Positions 7,916-15,203 of a stretch of 23,405 bases of DNA are shown here, one piece after another. Numbering within the stretch: position 1 is the first letter of the stretch; the number at the start of each line of letters is the position of its first letter. Position numbers and translations under genes: made by a program. Source of the stretch: DATEVL01 sp035281845 (GTDB lineage: Bacteria; Chloroflexota; Anaerolineae; Anaerolineales; E44-bin32). The DNA lies in contig DATEVL010000063.1 of the NCBI GenBank assembly GCA_035281845.1, positions 1-23,405 on the forward strand, in the 5' to 3' direction. The notes under the pieces were generated by a model. The model worked only from the letters and a program-made list of their open reading frames with translations, searched no databases and was not told the origin of the DNA.

Positions 7916-8141
7916 GCCTTTCCACTGCAGTTGCGGAACAGTGATTATGCGGCCGCAGCATGCCCCGAGGGGAACGAGGGGTCGAAGGGCCCCTCGCAAT
8001 GACGATAGGTGTTGTGCGTCGCCTTGCGGATGTGCCGCGATCGGGAGATAGAGTCTGCATTCTGTTGGCGGATTCCGCAGGGTATACTTCCGCACCGTTC
8101 AACCTCCACGGATTGCGCCCCAGCCTCCCACTGGCCTTCGA
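7916..8141. other. Intergenic stretch before oppD2, with a possible dispersed-repeat fragment
   Basis: No supported gene. At about 7990-8004 the sequence CCTCGCAATGACG matches, from memory, one half of the interspersed palindrome (CGTCATTGCGAGG) scattered in many bacterial genomes. Only the half-element is here, next to GGGGAACGAGGGGTCGAAGG. A TATACT promoter candidate follows at 8083. Confidence 0.35.
8083..8088 (+). promoter_or_regulatory. Possible -10 element for oppD2F2
   Basis: TATACT lies 53 bases before the oppD2 ATG. TTGGCG upstream (8065-8070) is too close to be a standard -35, so this is only a plausible promoter. Confidence 0.3.
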
Positions 8142-9227
8142 ATGAGCCAACCGGCACGCCCTCCAGCTGAACCGGACAAGTCGCCCCTCGACCCCACGTT
8201 GCTTTCCGTCGAAGATTTGAGGACGTACTTCTTCACCGATGATGGGGTCGTCAAGGCCGTCGATGGGGTGACCTATCAGGTCCGCATGGGGGAGGTCTTC
8301 GGCCTGGTCGGGGAATCGGGGTGTGGCAAGAGTGTGTCGGCGCTCAGCCTGCTGCGACTGATCGATCCGCCCGGGCGAATTGTTGGTGGAACGGTTGTCT
8401 TCCGGGGCCAGCAGCTCGACCAACTGACGGAGCGCCAGATGACCGAGCTGCGCGGCAGCCAGATCTCGATGATCTTCCAGCAGCCGCAGTCCAGCTTAAA
8501 CCCGGTCTTCAGCGTCGGTGATCAGATCAGTGAGGTGCTGCGGATTCACCTGGGGATGAAGCGGGATCAAGCCTGGCACCGGGCCGGCGAGTTGTTGCAC
8601 TCGGTGGGCATCCCCGATACGGAGGCCCGACTCCGCTCCTATCCCCATGAGCTCTCGGGAGGCCAGGCGCAACGAGTCATGATCGCCATGGCGCTGGCCT
8701 GCGCTCCGCAGCTGCTCATCGCCGACGAACCGACCACCGCCCTCGACGTTACGATCCAAGCGCAGATTCTCGATCTGATGCGCGAGCTGCGGACCAAGTT
8801 GGGAACGGCCATCATCCTGATCACGCACGACCTGGGCGTCGTGGCCGAGATGGCCGACCATGTGGCGGTCATGTATGCGGGCCAGATTGTCGAGCAGGCG
8901 GATGTCGAGACCCTGTTCGCACGTCCGCTGCATCCTTATACCCAAGGACTGATCGCCTCGATCCCGGTCCTGGGTCGGGTGCAGGACCGACTCGAAGTCA
9001 TCCCGGGGTCGGTGCCCAACCTGATTGATCTCCCGGTCGGTTGTCGCTTCGCCCCCCGATGCCGGGCGCGCCTCGAGTATCGCTTGTCCATCTGTGAGCA
9101 CGTCGATCCCCGTCTCATCGACCACGAAGAGAATCATGCCGTGCGCTGCTGGCTCTACCAGAGCCAGGGTGATCATCACGCGCCGTTGCGTGCACTGCTG
9201 GCTCCGGACGCGTCGGCCGAGGCGTAG
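8142..9227 (+). CDS. oppD: Oligo/dipeptide ABC importer ATP-binding protein, OppD/DppD type (copy 2)
   Basis: Second OppD-type ATPase in the window, 361 residues. Walker A GESGCGKS (57-64), Q-loop IFQQPQSSLNP, signature LSGGQAQR, Walker B LLIADEPTTALD, switch His in ITHD, and an oligo_HPY tail (LHPYTQGL; CRFAPRCRARLEYRLSIC). The tail has a longer gap before its third cysteine than the copy-1 proteins. It is clearly diverged from oppD1 (different N-terminus, Q-loop and signature), so it is not a recent duplicate. No permease or binding protein accompanies it; the nearest permeases are oppBC on the other side of the cytochrome-like gene. It could be the true partner of OppBC, an alternative ATPase, or serve a permease encoded elsewhere. 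Confidence 0.93.
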   Translation: MSQPARPPAEPDKSPLDPTLLSVEDLRTYFFTDDGVVKAVDGVTYQVRMGEVFGLVGESGCGKSVSALSLLRLIDPPGRIVGGTVVFRGQQLDQLTERQMTELRGSQISMIFQQPQSSLNPVFSVGDQISEVLRIHLGMKRDQAWHRAGELLHSVGIPDTEARLRSYPHELSGGQAQRVMIAMALACAPQLLIADEPTTALDVTIQAQILDLMRELRTKLGTAIILITHDLGVVAEMADHVAVMYAGQIVEQADVETLFARPLHPYTQGLIASIPVLGRVQDRLEVIPGSVPNLIDLPVGCRFAPRCRARLEYRLSICEHVDPRLIDHEENHAVRCWLYQSQGDHHAPLRALLAPDASAEA

Positions 9228-9229
9228 CC

Positions 9230-10243
9230 ATGCTGCCGAGCGATCCACCGAACGGCCCCGAATCGAGCGGCCCTAATCACCGAGACCTGGTCGTGGTCGA
9301 GGACCTGGTGAAGTACTTTCCGGTTCGTGGAGGAATGCTGCAGCGAACGATGGGATGGGTCCAAGCCGTCGACGGGGTGTCGTTCGCCATCCGGGAAGGG
9401 GAAACGCTCGGGCTGGTCGGCGAGTCAGGCTGCGGTAAGACCACCGTTGGGCGCACGATGCTCCGCCTGATCGAGCCGACGGCGGGAAAGGTTCAGTTCA
9501 ACGGGGTCGATGTGTTCCAGCTGCGAGGCGGCGAGCTGAAGGCGATGCGGCGGAACATGCAGATCATCTTTCAGGATCCGTACTCCGCCCTCGACCCGCG
9601 CATGCCGATCGGAGAGTCGGTGGGGGAAGGGCTGCGCATTCATCACATCGGCACGGCCGAAGAGCGCCAGGCCGTCGTGCTCCAGACCCTGCGCAAGGTC
9701 GGCTTGGAGGAATACCACGCCCGGCGCTATCCGCACGAGTTCTCCGGCGGCCAACGACAGCGGATCGGGATCGCCCGAGCCCTCGCCTTGCAGCCGAAAT
9801 TCATCGTGGCCGACGAACCGGTCTCGGCGCTGGACGTCTCGATCCAGTCGCAGATCCTCAACATTCTGAAGGACTTGCAGGATGAGTTCCACCTGACCTA
9901 CCTCTTCATCGCCCACAACATGAGTGTGGTCGAGCACATCTCGAACCGCGTGGCCGTGATGTATCTCGGGCGGATCGTCGAGTCGGCCGGGCGGGAGGAT
10001 CTCTTCCGCAATCCCTTGCATCCGTATACCCAGGCCCTGATGTCGGCCATCCCCATCCCCGACCCGCGTTTGCGGCGAAAGCGGATTCTGTTGAGCGGCG
10101 ACGTACCCAGCCCGCTCAATCCGCCGCGCGGCTGTCGCTTCCATCCGCGCTGCCCGGTGGCGCTCGACCATTGCGCCGCTCAGGAACCGCCGCTCATCGA
10201 GGTCAGCCCGGATCATTGGGTGGCGTGCTGGCGCGTGGGCTGA
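9230..10243 (+). CDS. oppF: Oligo/dipeptide ABC importer ATP-binding protein, OppF/DppF type (copy 2)
   Basis: Partner of OppD2, 337 residues, starting two bases after its stop, so the two are co-translated. Walker A GESGCGKT (64-71), signature FSGGQRQR, Walker B FIVADEPVSALD, and FIAHN where the switch His is followed by Asn rather than the Asp seen in copy 1. The oligo_HPY tail carries CRFHPRCPVALDHC. The MLQRTMGWVQAVDGV block identifies the OppF type. It is followed at once by a long GC stem, so the transcript probably ends there. Confidence 0.93.
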   Translation: MLPSDPPNGPESSGPNHRDLVVVEDLVKYFPVRGGMLQRTMGWVQAVDGVSFAIREGETLGLVGESGCGKTTVGRTMLRLIEPTAGKVQFNGVDVFQLRGGELKAMRRNMQIIFQDPYSALDPRMPIGESVGEGLRIHHIGTAEERQAVVLQTLRKVGLEEYHARRYPHEFSGGQRQRIGIARALALQPKFIVADEPVSALDVSIQSQILNILKDLQDEFHLTYLFIAHNMSVVEHISNRVAVMYLGRIVESAGREDLFRNPLHPYTQALMSAIPIPDPRLRRKRILLSGDVPSPLNPPRGCRFHPRCPVALDHCAAQEPPLIEVSPDHWVACWRVG

Positions 10244-10248
10244 GTCTG

Positions 10249-10299
10249 CCAGGGGGAAGGGGGGCGGGCCATTACATGCCCGCCCCCCTTTCCCCCTGG
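10249..10299 (+). terminator. Very long GC hairpin after oppF2 (terminator-like)
   Basis: The arms 10249-10269 and 10278-10299 pair over 21 bp, with a single extra T in the second arm, around an 8-nt AT-rich loop (CATTACAT). It starts five bases after the oppF2 stop. There is no T-run after it, so it is either a Rho-assisted 3' end or an RNA-protecting stem. It is one of the most stable secondary structures in the window. Confidence 0.65.
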
Positions 10300-10488
10300 A
10301 ACCCCTCGCGGAGCACCCCGGAGCGCAGCGGAGGGGCAACCCCCCACCCACGAAAGCGGCGGATGAAGGAGTCTCTCTTTGTGAGGTCGGTACCCGCCGC
10401 CGGGCCGAGATGTGAATTCGGCGCCGGCAATCGCAGGGAGTAGCCCGAATCAGGGGCGGCCGATCGGTCCATCTTGTTTGAGGTCCCA
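10300..10488. other. Intergenic stretch between oppF2 and the receiver gene
   Basis: No supported gene. It contains a second, weaker inverted repeat (CCCCTC near 10302 with GAGGGG near 10331) and a 26-codon open frame from about 10363 without a visible ribosome site or family resemblance. Confidence 0.4.
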
Positions 10489-10497
10489 TGCTAAAAT
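10489..10497 (+). promoter_or_regulatory. Extended -10 promoter, probably leaderless, for the receiver-domain gene
   Basis: TGCTAAAAT fits the extended -10 form TGnTAnAAT. The ATG begins seven bases after it, where transcription would be expected to start. There is no room for a ribosome-binding site between promoter and start codon, so the mRNA is probably leaderless. The arrangement matches the recO promoter at 16881. Confidence 0.55.
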
Positions 10498-10503
10498 CCC
10501 GCC

Positions 10504-11514
10504 ATGGCCGACCCGCGCGTGCTCTTGGTCGACGACCAGCGGCAAGTTACGCGCATGCTGCGTTCCAGCCTCGAGCTTTCCGGCCGGAGTTACGACATCC
10601 TGGATGTCGCCTCGGCCGAAGAGGCGCTGCGTGAGATGGAGCGCGGGCCGGTCGACCTGGTCGTCACCGACTTGCGCTTGCCCGAGATGAGCGGCCTCGA
10701 GCTGATTGCCCGCATCCGGCAGACCCACCCGCGGATGCGCGCCATTCTCGTGACGGGCCAGCCGACCCGTCAAGTGGAGGCCCAGGCACGTGCCCTGGGC
10801 GTGGTCGCTTTCATCCCCAAGCCGATCAGCACGGCGCTCTTCCTCCAGGCCGTGGACCGCGGACTCCGAGACGCCGACGACAGCCTGCCGACTCCGGAGA
10901 TCGCCGGCGACAAGGCCCGGGCCGCCGAGCGCCTCATGACGATGCGCCGTGAGCTCGGCGCGCGCGCGGCCGTGATCGTGAGCCTGGACGGTGCAACCCT
11001 GCTGCGGGCCGGCGACGAGGACGACGATGCCATCGACCATTCGATGCGGGGGGCGGTCGAGTCGTTGGCCTCCAGTGTGCGGGCCAGCCTTCGCCAGGGA
11101 GCGAAGGATCCGGTGAACTTCCTGTACCTCGAAGGAGACCCCTTCCGGCTTTACCTGACGAACATCGGTGAGCATCAGGGCCTGGCCATTGGATTCGCCG
11201 GGGGGCAGGAAGCGTGGCAGATGGGCGCCATCTTCCACTACGCTCGCCGCGTTGTCGATGAGCTGAAGGAAATCCTGCCGAGGTTGGGCGCCAAGAGGGA
11301 GGTGGCTGACGAACCAGCAGCCGCCGCCGGTCAGGATCGACCCGCCCCAGCCGGCAAAGCGTACGATGAGCCTCCTACCACGCCTCGCGCAGTCCAGGCT
11401 TTTTGGGACCAAGCGGCGGCCAGCTCGGCAGGGCAGGCTCCGGGGAAAGGCGACGCGCTCAGCTACGAGCAGGCGCGCAAGCTGGGCCTGATCCCCGACG
11501 ACTCCAAGAGTTGA
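10504..11514 (+). CDS. Response-regulator receiver fused to a Roadblock/LC7-like domain
   Basis: A 336-residue cytoplasmic protein. Residues 4-120 form a CheY-like receiver with acidic pair D10/D11, phospho-acceptor D56 (VVTDLRLPEMSG), T84 and K106 (IPKPIS), all of the switch residues. Residues about 140-260 (ARAAVIVSLDGATLLRAGDED ... PFRLYLTNIGEHQGLAIGF) look like a profilin-like Roadblock/LC7 fold; the assignment is by pattern only. The tail from about 265 is Ala/Pro-rich and probably disordered, with a short conserved-looking end (YEQARKLGLIPDD). No DNA-binding or enzymatic output domain is visible. Roadblock domains usually bind small GTPases such as MglA, so output by protein interaction is likely. 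No histidine kinase is adjacent. Confidence 0.82.
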   Translation: MADPRVLLVDDQRQVTRMLRSSLELSGRSYDILDVASAEEALREMERGPVDLVVTDLRLPEMSGLELIARIRQTHPRMRAILVTGQPTRQVEAQARALGVVAFIPKPISTALFLQAVDRGLRDADDSLPTPEIAGDKARAAERLMTMRRELGARAAVIVSLDGATLLRAGDEDDDAIDHSMRGAVESLASSVRASLRQGAKDPVNFLYLEGDPFRLYLTNIGEHQGLAIGFAGGQEAWQMGAIFHYARRVVDELKEILPRLGAKREVADEPAAAAGQDRPAPAGKAYDEPPTTPRAVQAFWDQAAASSAGQAPGKGDALSYEQARKLGLIPDDSKS

Positions 11515-11530
11515 GCCGCCAAGGCCTGAG

Positions 11531-11565
11531 GTCAGCGGTCAGCCTTCAGCCGTCAGCCATCAGCT
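11531..11565 (+). repeat. Array of five TCAGCC heptamers (left arm)
   Basis: Five tandem 7-mers of the form NTCAGCC occur back to back: GTCAGCG, GTCAGCC, TTCAGCC, GTCAGCC, ATCAGCT. The right arm at 11659 is its approximate reverse complement. Heptamer arrays of this general kind (short tandemly repeated repetitive sequences) are known from cyanobacteria and other genomes. Confidence 0.85.
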
Positions 11566-11658
11566 TTCACTTGCCCGCGATTCTTCCTCAGTGAAGAGCG
11601 ACAGGGCTGAAGTGCCCTCGGCTGGCCGTAGATGGCCAATCTCGGCGGAGATGCCGGG

Positions 11659-11693
11659 GGCTGGCGGCTGACGGCTGACAGCTCACGGCTGAT
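11659..11693 (-). repeat. Array of five GGCTGAC heptamers (right arm, inverted)
   Basis: Five tandem 7-mers: GGCTGGC, GGCTGAC, GGCTGAC, AGCTCAC, GGCTGAT. It pairs with the left arm at 27 of 35 positions across a 93-nt spacer that holds no gene. Its last base is the T of the extended -10 of the tRNA promoter. Confidence 0.85.
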
Positions 11694-11701
11694 GTTACAA
11701 T
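11693..11701 (+). promoter_or_regulatory. Extended -10 promoter of tRNA-Gln
   Basis: TGTTACAAT (TGn plus TACAAT) lies 36 bases before the mature tRNA 5' end, predicting a leader of about 30 nt. It directly abuts the right heptamer arm. Confidence 0.5.
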
Positions 11702-11737
11702 GCGCCGCACGTCCGCGGCCATCTCGGCGGACTCCCC

Positions 11738-11811
11738 TGGGGCGTGGTGCAATGGCAGCACACCGGACTTTGAATCCGTGGATCTAGGTTCGAATCCTGG
11801 CGCCCCAGCCA
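11738..11811 (+). tRNA. tRNA-Gln (anticodon UUG), CCA encoded
   Basis: The perfect 7-bp acceptor is TGGGGCG/CGCCCCA, followed by G and an encoded CCA (11809-11811). The anticodon arm CCGGA-CTTTGAA-TCCGT carries TTG at positions 34-36. The T-arm contains AGGTTCGAATCCT and the D-arm contains GTGCAATGGCAGCAC. It is 74 nt long and complete. Confidence 0.97.
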
Positions 11812-11935
11812 CGCCTCCCCGCTAGCAAGATCGTGTTGGACGCCGACCCCATACAGCCAACGCCCACCGAGGCTTCGTTGTCAAGCGAAGTCGCCGCTCG
11901 GAAGAGCCGGACCCAGGCGGGCCGAGGAGGACAGC

Positions 11936-13291
11936 ATGGTCTGTGACGCGGTAATCCTGGCCGCCGGCCTGGGCAAGCGAATGGTTTCCACCACGCCGAA
12001 GGCGCTCCACCGGCTTGGCGGACTTCCCCTCGTTGTCTGGGCGGAACGGGCCTGTCGTGAGGCTACGGATCGGCCTCCGGTCGTCGTCATCGGCCCGGAA
12101 GGGAGCCAGGCACGCGCGGCATTGCCGGACGACGTCCGCTTCGCCGAACAGCAGACTCGCTTGGGAACAGGTCATGCTCTGCTGCAAGCGGAGGGCCTGC
12201 TGAGTGGAGGCGGCGATCTGGTCCTGATTGTCACCGCCGACATGCCCCTGCTGCGTTCGGAGACGCTGCGACAGCTCGTCGGCCTCCAACGAGGGAGTTC
12301 CGGGCCGCTGACCCTGGCGACGTTGATCGCGCCGGATCCAAGGGGTTTCGGCCGAGTCCTGCGCGACCCGCAGGGCCGGGTGGTGGCGGTCGTCGAAGAA
12401 GCCGTCGCCTCGGATCAACAGCTCGAAACGCGAGAACTCAACGCCAGTCTGTATTGCATCGACGCCGCCTGGCTCTGGTCCCACCTGGCGCGATTGACGC
12501 CGTCGGTGACCGGGGAGATCTACCTGACCGATTTGGTGGCGCAGGCGGCGAAGGAGGCCGGCGGGGTCGCCTCGATGGGCGTGGAAGACCCGGATGAGGT
12601 CATCGGGATCAATAACCGGCAACACTTGGCCCAGGCCGAGGCCGCGCTGCGGCGCAGGATCAATCGAGAATGGATGCTGGCCGGCGTGACCCTGGTCGAT
12701 CCGGAGACGACCTATATCGAAGCCTCCGTGCGTTTGGAGCCCGACATCGAGATTCTTCCGAACACGCGGTTGCAGGGAGCGACTTCGGTCGGCCGCGCCT
12801 CGATCATTGGCCCCAACACGGTTGTGCGCGACTCGACGATCGGCCCGGCCTGTAGGGTCGAACAATCGGTTGTCGAGGGGACGGTGCTGGAAGAGGACGT
12901 TCATGTCGGTCCGTTCGCTCACCTGCGTCCGGGAGCGCGATTGGAGCGCGGCGTGCACATGGGGAACTTCGGCGAAGTGAAGAACAGCGTGCTCGGGCCG
13001 GGAGTGAAGATGGGCCACTTCTCGTACGTCGGCGATGCCGAGATCGGCCGCGGGACAAACATCGGTGCCGGAACCATTACCTGCAACTACGGACGGGACG
13101 GCAAGAAGAACCGCACGACCGTGGGGGAGAAGGTCTTCATCGGTAGCGACACCCTGCTCGTGGCGCCGGTCCGGGTGGGGGACGGTGCCGCCACCGGCGC
13201 CGGATCGGTGGTCACGCGAGAAGTGCCGCCGGGGAGCTTGGCCGTGGGAATGCCGGCGCGCGTCGTCCGCAAGATGAACCATGACGGTTGA
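11936..13291 (+). CDS. glmU: Bifunctional UDP-GlcNAc pyrophosphorylase / glucosamine-1-phosphate N-acetyltransferase
   Basis: It makes UDP-N-acetylglucosamine for peptidoglycan and other glycans: the C-terminal domain acetylates GlcN-1-P and the N-terminal domain couples GlcNAc-1-P to UTP. The protein has 451 residues, normal for GlmU. The N-terminal nucleotide-binding signature LAAGLGKRM (8-16) continues with STTPKALHRLGG. The acetyltransferase half is a left-handed beta-helix of hexapeptide turns with the conserved RPGA, GNFGEVKNS, GHFSYVGD and GAGTITCNYG segments; these hold the family's active-site Arg, Lys, His/Tyr and Asn. The start is set by GAGGAGG (11924-11930), five bases ahead of the ATG. 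The 3' end overlaps the next gene by 11 bases. Confidence 0.96.
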   Translation: MVCDAVILAAGLGKRMVSTTPKALHRLGGLPLVVWAERACREATDRPPVVVIGPEGSQARAALPDDVRFAEQQTRLGTGHALLQAEGLLSGGGDLVLIVTADMPLLRSETLRQLVGLQRGSSGPLTLATLIAPDPRGFGRVLRDPQGRVVAVVEEAVASDQQLETRELNASLYCIDAAWLWSHLARLTPSVTGEIYLTDLVAQAAKEAGGVASMGVEDPDEVIGINNRQHLAQAEAALRRRINREWMLAGVTLVDPETTYIEASVRLEPDIEILPNTRLQGATSVGRASIIGPNTVVRDSTIGPACRVEQSVVEGTVLEEDVHVGPFAHLRPGARLERGVHMGNFGEVKNSVLGPGVKMGHFSYVGDAEIGRGTNIGAGTITCNYGRDGKKNRTTVGEKVFIGSDTLLVAPVRVGDGAATGAGSVVTREVPPGSLAVGMPARVVRKMNHDG

Positions 13292-14573
13292 CCTGGCGGC
13301 GGGTCTGGCGGGGCTGTTCCTCCTGCTGGTGACGGATAGCCTGCTCGCAGCGGCGCGGGCGGCGCTCATGAATAGCCACGCGCCAACTCTGCGGGCCCTG
13401 CAAGAGCAAGGCGTACGCGGCTCCGCACGGGCGATCGCCCTCGCTTCAGAAGCGACCAGCCTGTTGTTGTCGTTTGGCGTCGTGCGTTACGTCCTGCGCC
13501 TGGCGATTTTCGGCTTGGGAGTGGGGATCTGGTTCGCCGCCGCCGGCGGTCGCGATTCCGTAGGAAGCCTGGCGATCATCGTCGTCGGGCTTGGGCTGGG
13601 CGTGGCGCTGGCGGAGCTGGTTGGAGAAGCGCTGGCGCTACGCGCACCGGACCGGACCGCCTGCACGCTCAGTCCGCTGGCGGTCGTGGTCGTGGCTGTC
13701 GCCTCGCCGGTGAGGGCGGTTCATCGACGGCTGACAGGCCCGTCGAGTGGTGTGGTCCCTCCGCTGGTGACGGAGGAAGAAATCAAGACGATGGTCGACG
13801 CCGGAGAGGAGGGAGGAGCCATCGAGATCGAGGAGAAGGAAATGATCTTCTCGATCTTCCAGCTCGGGGACACGCTGGTGCGCGAGGTCATGGTGCCTCG
13901 GATCGACATCCGCGCCTTCGAGGAACAGCAGACGCTGCAGGAAGTGACGGAGGGACTGCTCGAGTCGGGGCATTCGCGCGCACCGGTCTTCCGATCCGAT
14001 ATCGACAAGATCCTGGGCATCGTCCATGTCAAGGATCTGCTGCGGGCGCTCCACCAGGGCCGCCAGCAGGAACGGGTGGGGTCGATCCTGCGCCCGGCGT
14101 TGTTCGTTCCGGAAGTCAAGAAAGCCGACGACCTCCTGGCCGACCTTCAGGCGCGGCGGATTCATATGGCGGTGGTCGTCGACGAGTACGGCGGGACCGC
14201 TGGAGTTGTCACGTTGGAAGACGTCGTCGAAGAAATCGTCGGCGAGATCCGTGATGAATACGACAGCGCCGAAGAATCCGCCTTCGAACGGCTCCACGAG
14301 GGAGAGTTCATCTTCAGCGGCCGCATGGACCTGGACGAAGTCAACGAGCTGACCGGCGCCCGCTTGTCGAAGGACACCAGCGAGACGTTAGGGGGGTTCA
14401 TCTCCGGCCGATTGGGTCGGATTCCAAAGTCGGGAGACATGGTCGAGGCGGGCGGCTTGCATATGGTCGTCGAGCAAAGTTCCGGCCGCGGGCTGATGAA
14501 GGTGCGGGCTACCCGGCTGGCCGACGGCAGGGAGGCGGAGGACGATGGCCATCACATCGGAACAGCGGGCTGA
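13281..14573 (+). CDS. Hemolysin C/CorC-family membrane protein with DUF21/CNNM, tandem CBS and CorC_HlyC domains
   Basis: A 430-residue membrane protein. The N-terminal part (1-150) has about four hydrophobic segments in the DUF21/CNNM arrangement. A linker (PLVTEEEIKTMVDAGEEGG) leads to two CBS repeats (about 205-330: LVREVMVPRIDIRAF; HMAVVVDEYGGTAGVVTLED). The C-terminal CorC_HlyC domain (about 345-425) carries FIFSGRMDLDEVNEL and ETLGGFISGRLGRIP. Family members are linked to Mg2+/Co2+ efflux or resistance; CBS domains often sense adenine nucleotides. It overlaps glmU by 11 bases and cdd by 29, so the three genes form one transcript. In many bacteria such genes sit near ybeY, cdd and era, which agrees with this context. 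Confidence 0.9.
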   Translation: MTVDLAAGLAGLFLLLVTDSLLAAARAALMNSHAPTLRALQEQGVRGSARAIALASEATSLLLSFGVVRYVLRLAIFGLGVGIWFAAAGGRDSVGSLAIIVVGLGLGVALAELVGEALALRAPDRTACTLSPLAVVVVAVASPVRAVHRRLTGPSSGVVPPLVTEEEIKTMVDAGEEGGAIEIEEKEMIFSIFQLGDTLVREVMVPRIDIRAFEEQQTLQEVTEGLLESGHSRAPVFRSDIDKILGIVHVKDLLRALHQGRQQERVGSILRPALFVPEVKKADDLLADLQARRIHMAVVVDEYGGTAGVVTLEDVVEEIVGEIRDEYDSAEESAFERLHEGEFIFSGRMDLDEVNELTGARLSKDTSETLGGFISGRLGRIPKSGDMVEAGGLHMVVEQSSGRGLMKVRATRLADGREAEDDGHHIGTAG

Positions 14574-14961
14574 GCTGATACACCACGCCAGCGAAGTTCG
14601 GCTGCGGGCCTACGCGCCTTACTCGGGCTATCCGGTGGGAGCGGCTGTCCTGACCGGCTCGGGGCAGATCTACGCCGGGGCCAACGTCGAGAACGCAGCC
14701 TATCCCAGCGGGATCTGCGCCGAGCGGTCGGCGGTGTTCACCGCGGTCAGCCAGGGGGAACGCGAGATCCTTGCCGTGGCCGTGGTGAACGCCCATGGAG
14801 GTTCACCGTGTGGGAGCTGCCGCCAGGTGCTTTCGGAATTCGGCCCTCGAGCGCGGGTCATCGTGGCCGATGGTGAGGGAAAGATCGTGCGCGAAACCGA
14901 CCTCGCCGATCTGCTGCCACACGCCTTTGGCGCCGGCGACCTTCCGGCGAGGTCCGGGTGA
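14545..14961 (+). CDS. cdd: Cytidine deaminase
   Basis: Pyrimidine-salvage enzyme that hydrolyses cytidine or deoxycytidine to uridine forms. It has 138 residues, typical of the small tetrameric type. The zinc site is visible as C58-A-E60 (SGICAERSA), with E60 as proton shuttle, and PC89-GS-C92 (SPCGSCRQ). The substrate-binding FSN-like region appears as AGANVENAAYP (44-54). It overlaps the end of the CorC-like gene by 29 bases, a deep overlap that implies co-translation. It is the last gene of the glmU cluster; the G-free tract behind it probably ends transcription. Confidence 0.95.
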   Translation: MAITSEQRAELIHHASEVRLRAYAPYSGYPVGAAVLTGSGQIYAGANVENAAYPSGICAERSAVFTAVSQGEREILAVAVVNAHGGSPCGSCRQVLSEFGPRARVIVADGEGKIVRETDLADLLPHAFGAGDLPARSG

Positions 14962-14998
14962 CAGGCACGCGACGGTGACGTGGCGCTACGTCAGCGCG

Positions 14999-15047
14999 CT
15001 CATTCCTCCCCAATCTACTCTCTTCTCCAATCCATCTCTCACCCCCT
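14999..15047 (+). terminator. G-free, C-rich tract resembling a Rho utilisation site
   Basis: There are 49 consecutive bases without a G, rich in CT and CC steps, in otherwise high-GC DNA about 40 bases after cdd stops. C-rich, G-poor, unstructured RNA is the hallmark of Rho loading sites, so Rho-dependent termination of glmU-corC-cdd is likely. This fits the lack of a T-tailed hairpin. Confidence 0.45.
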
Positions 15048-15115
15048 GCCAACATCAAGTGTCCGCAGGATGGCCTTCGCCTGCGCATGGGGAATGGGCG
15101 GGGATGGAGCTTCCG

Positions 15116-15139
15116 GCGCCACCGCCTTAGCGGTTGCGC
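15116..15139. terminator. Hairpin between convergent cdd and the sulfatase-like gene
   Basis: GCGCcACCGC (15116-15125) pairs with GCGGTtGCGC (15130-15139) around CTTA, giving nine pairs and one mismatch. It lies in the 242-bp convergent gap. There is no T-run, so termination is only suggested. A second small stem (CCCCG/CGGGG, 15198-15211) spans the stop codon of the sulfatase-like gene. Confidence 0.35.
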
Positions 15140-15203
15140 GCAAGTAGCCCGTCACTCGAAAGGATACCCTCGAGCTCAGGCATCGGCGGTCACGACGCCC
15201 CGT

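Noticed and set aside
7140..10243. Mobile element carrying the cytochrome-like gene and second ATPase pair
   Set aside because: No transposase, integrase, terminal inverted repeats or target duplication could be found at the edges.
10363..10443. 26-codon frame starting MKESLFVRS before the receiver gene
   Set aside because: It has no visible ribosome site, no family resemblance, and lies in a repeat-rich intergenic stretch.
11822..13369. 515-codon minus-strand open frame opposite glmU
   Set aside because: It is a shadow of GlmU, His/Arg/Asp-rich, with no recognisable family.
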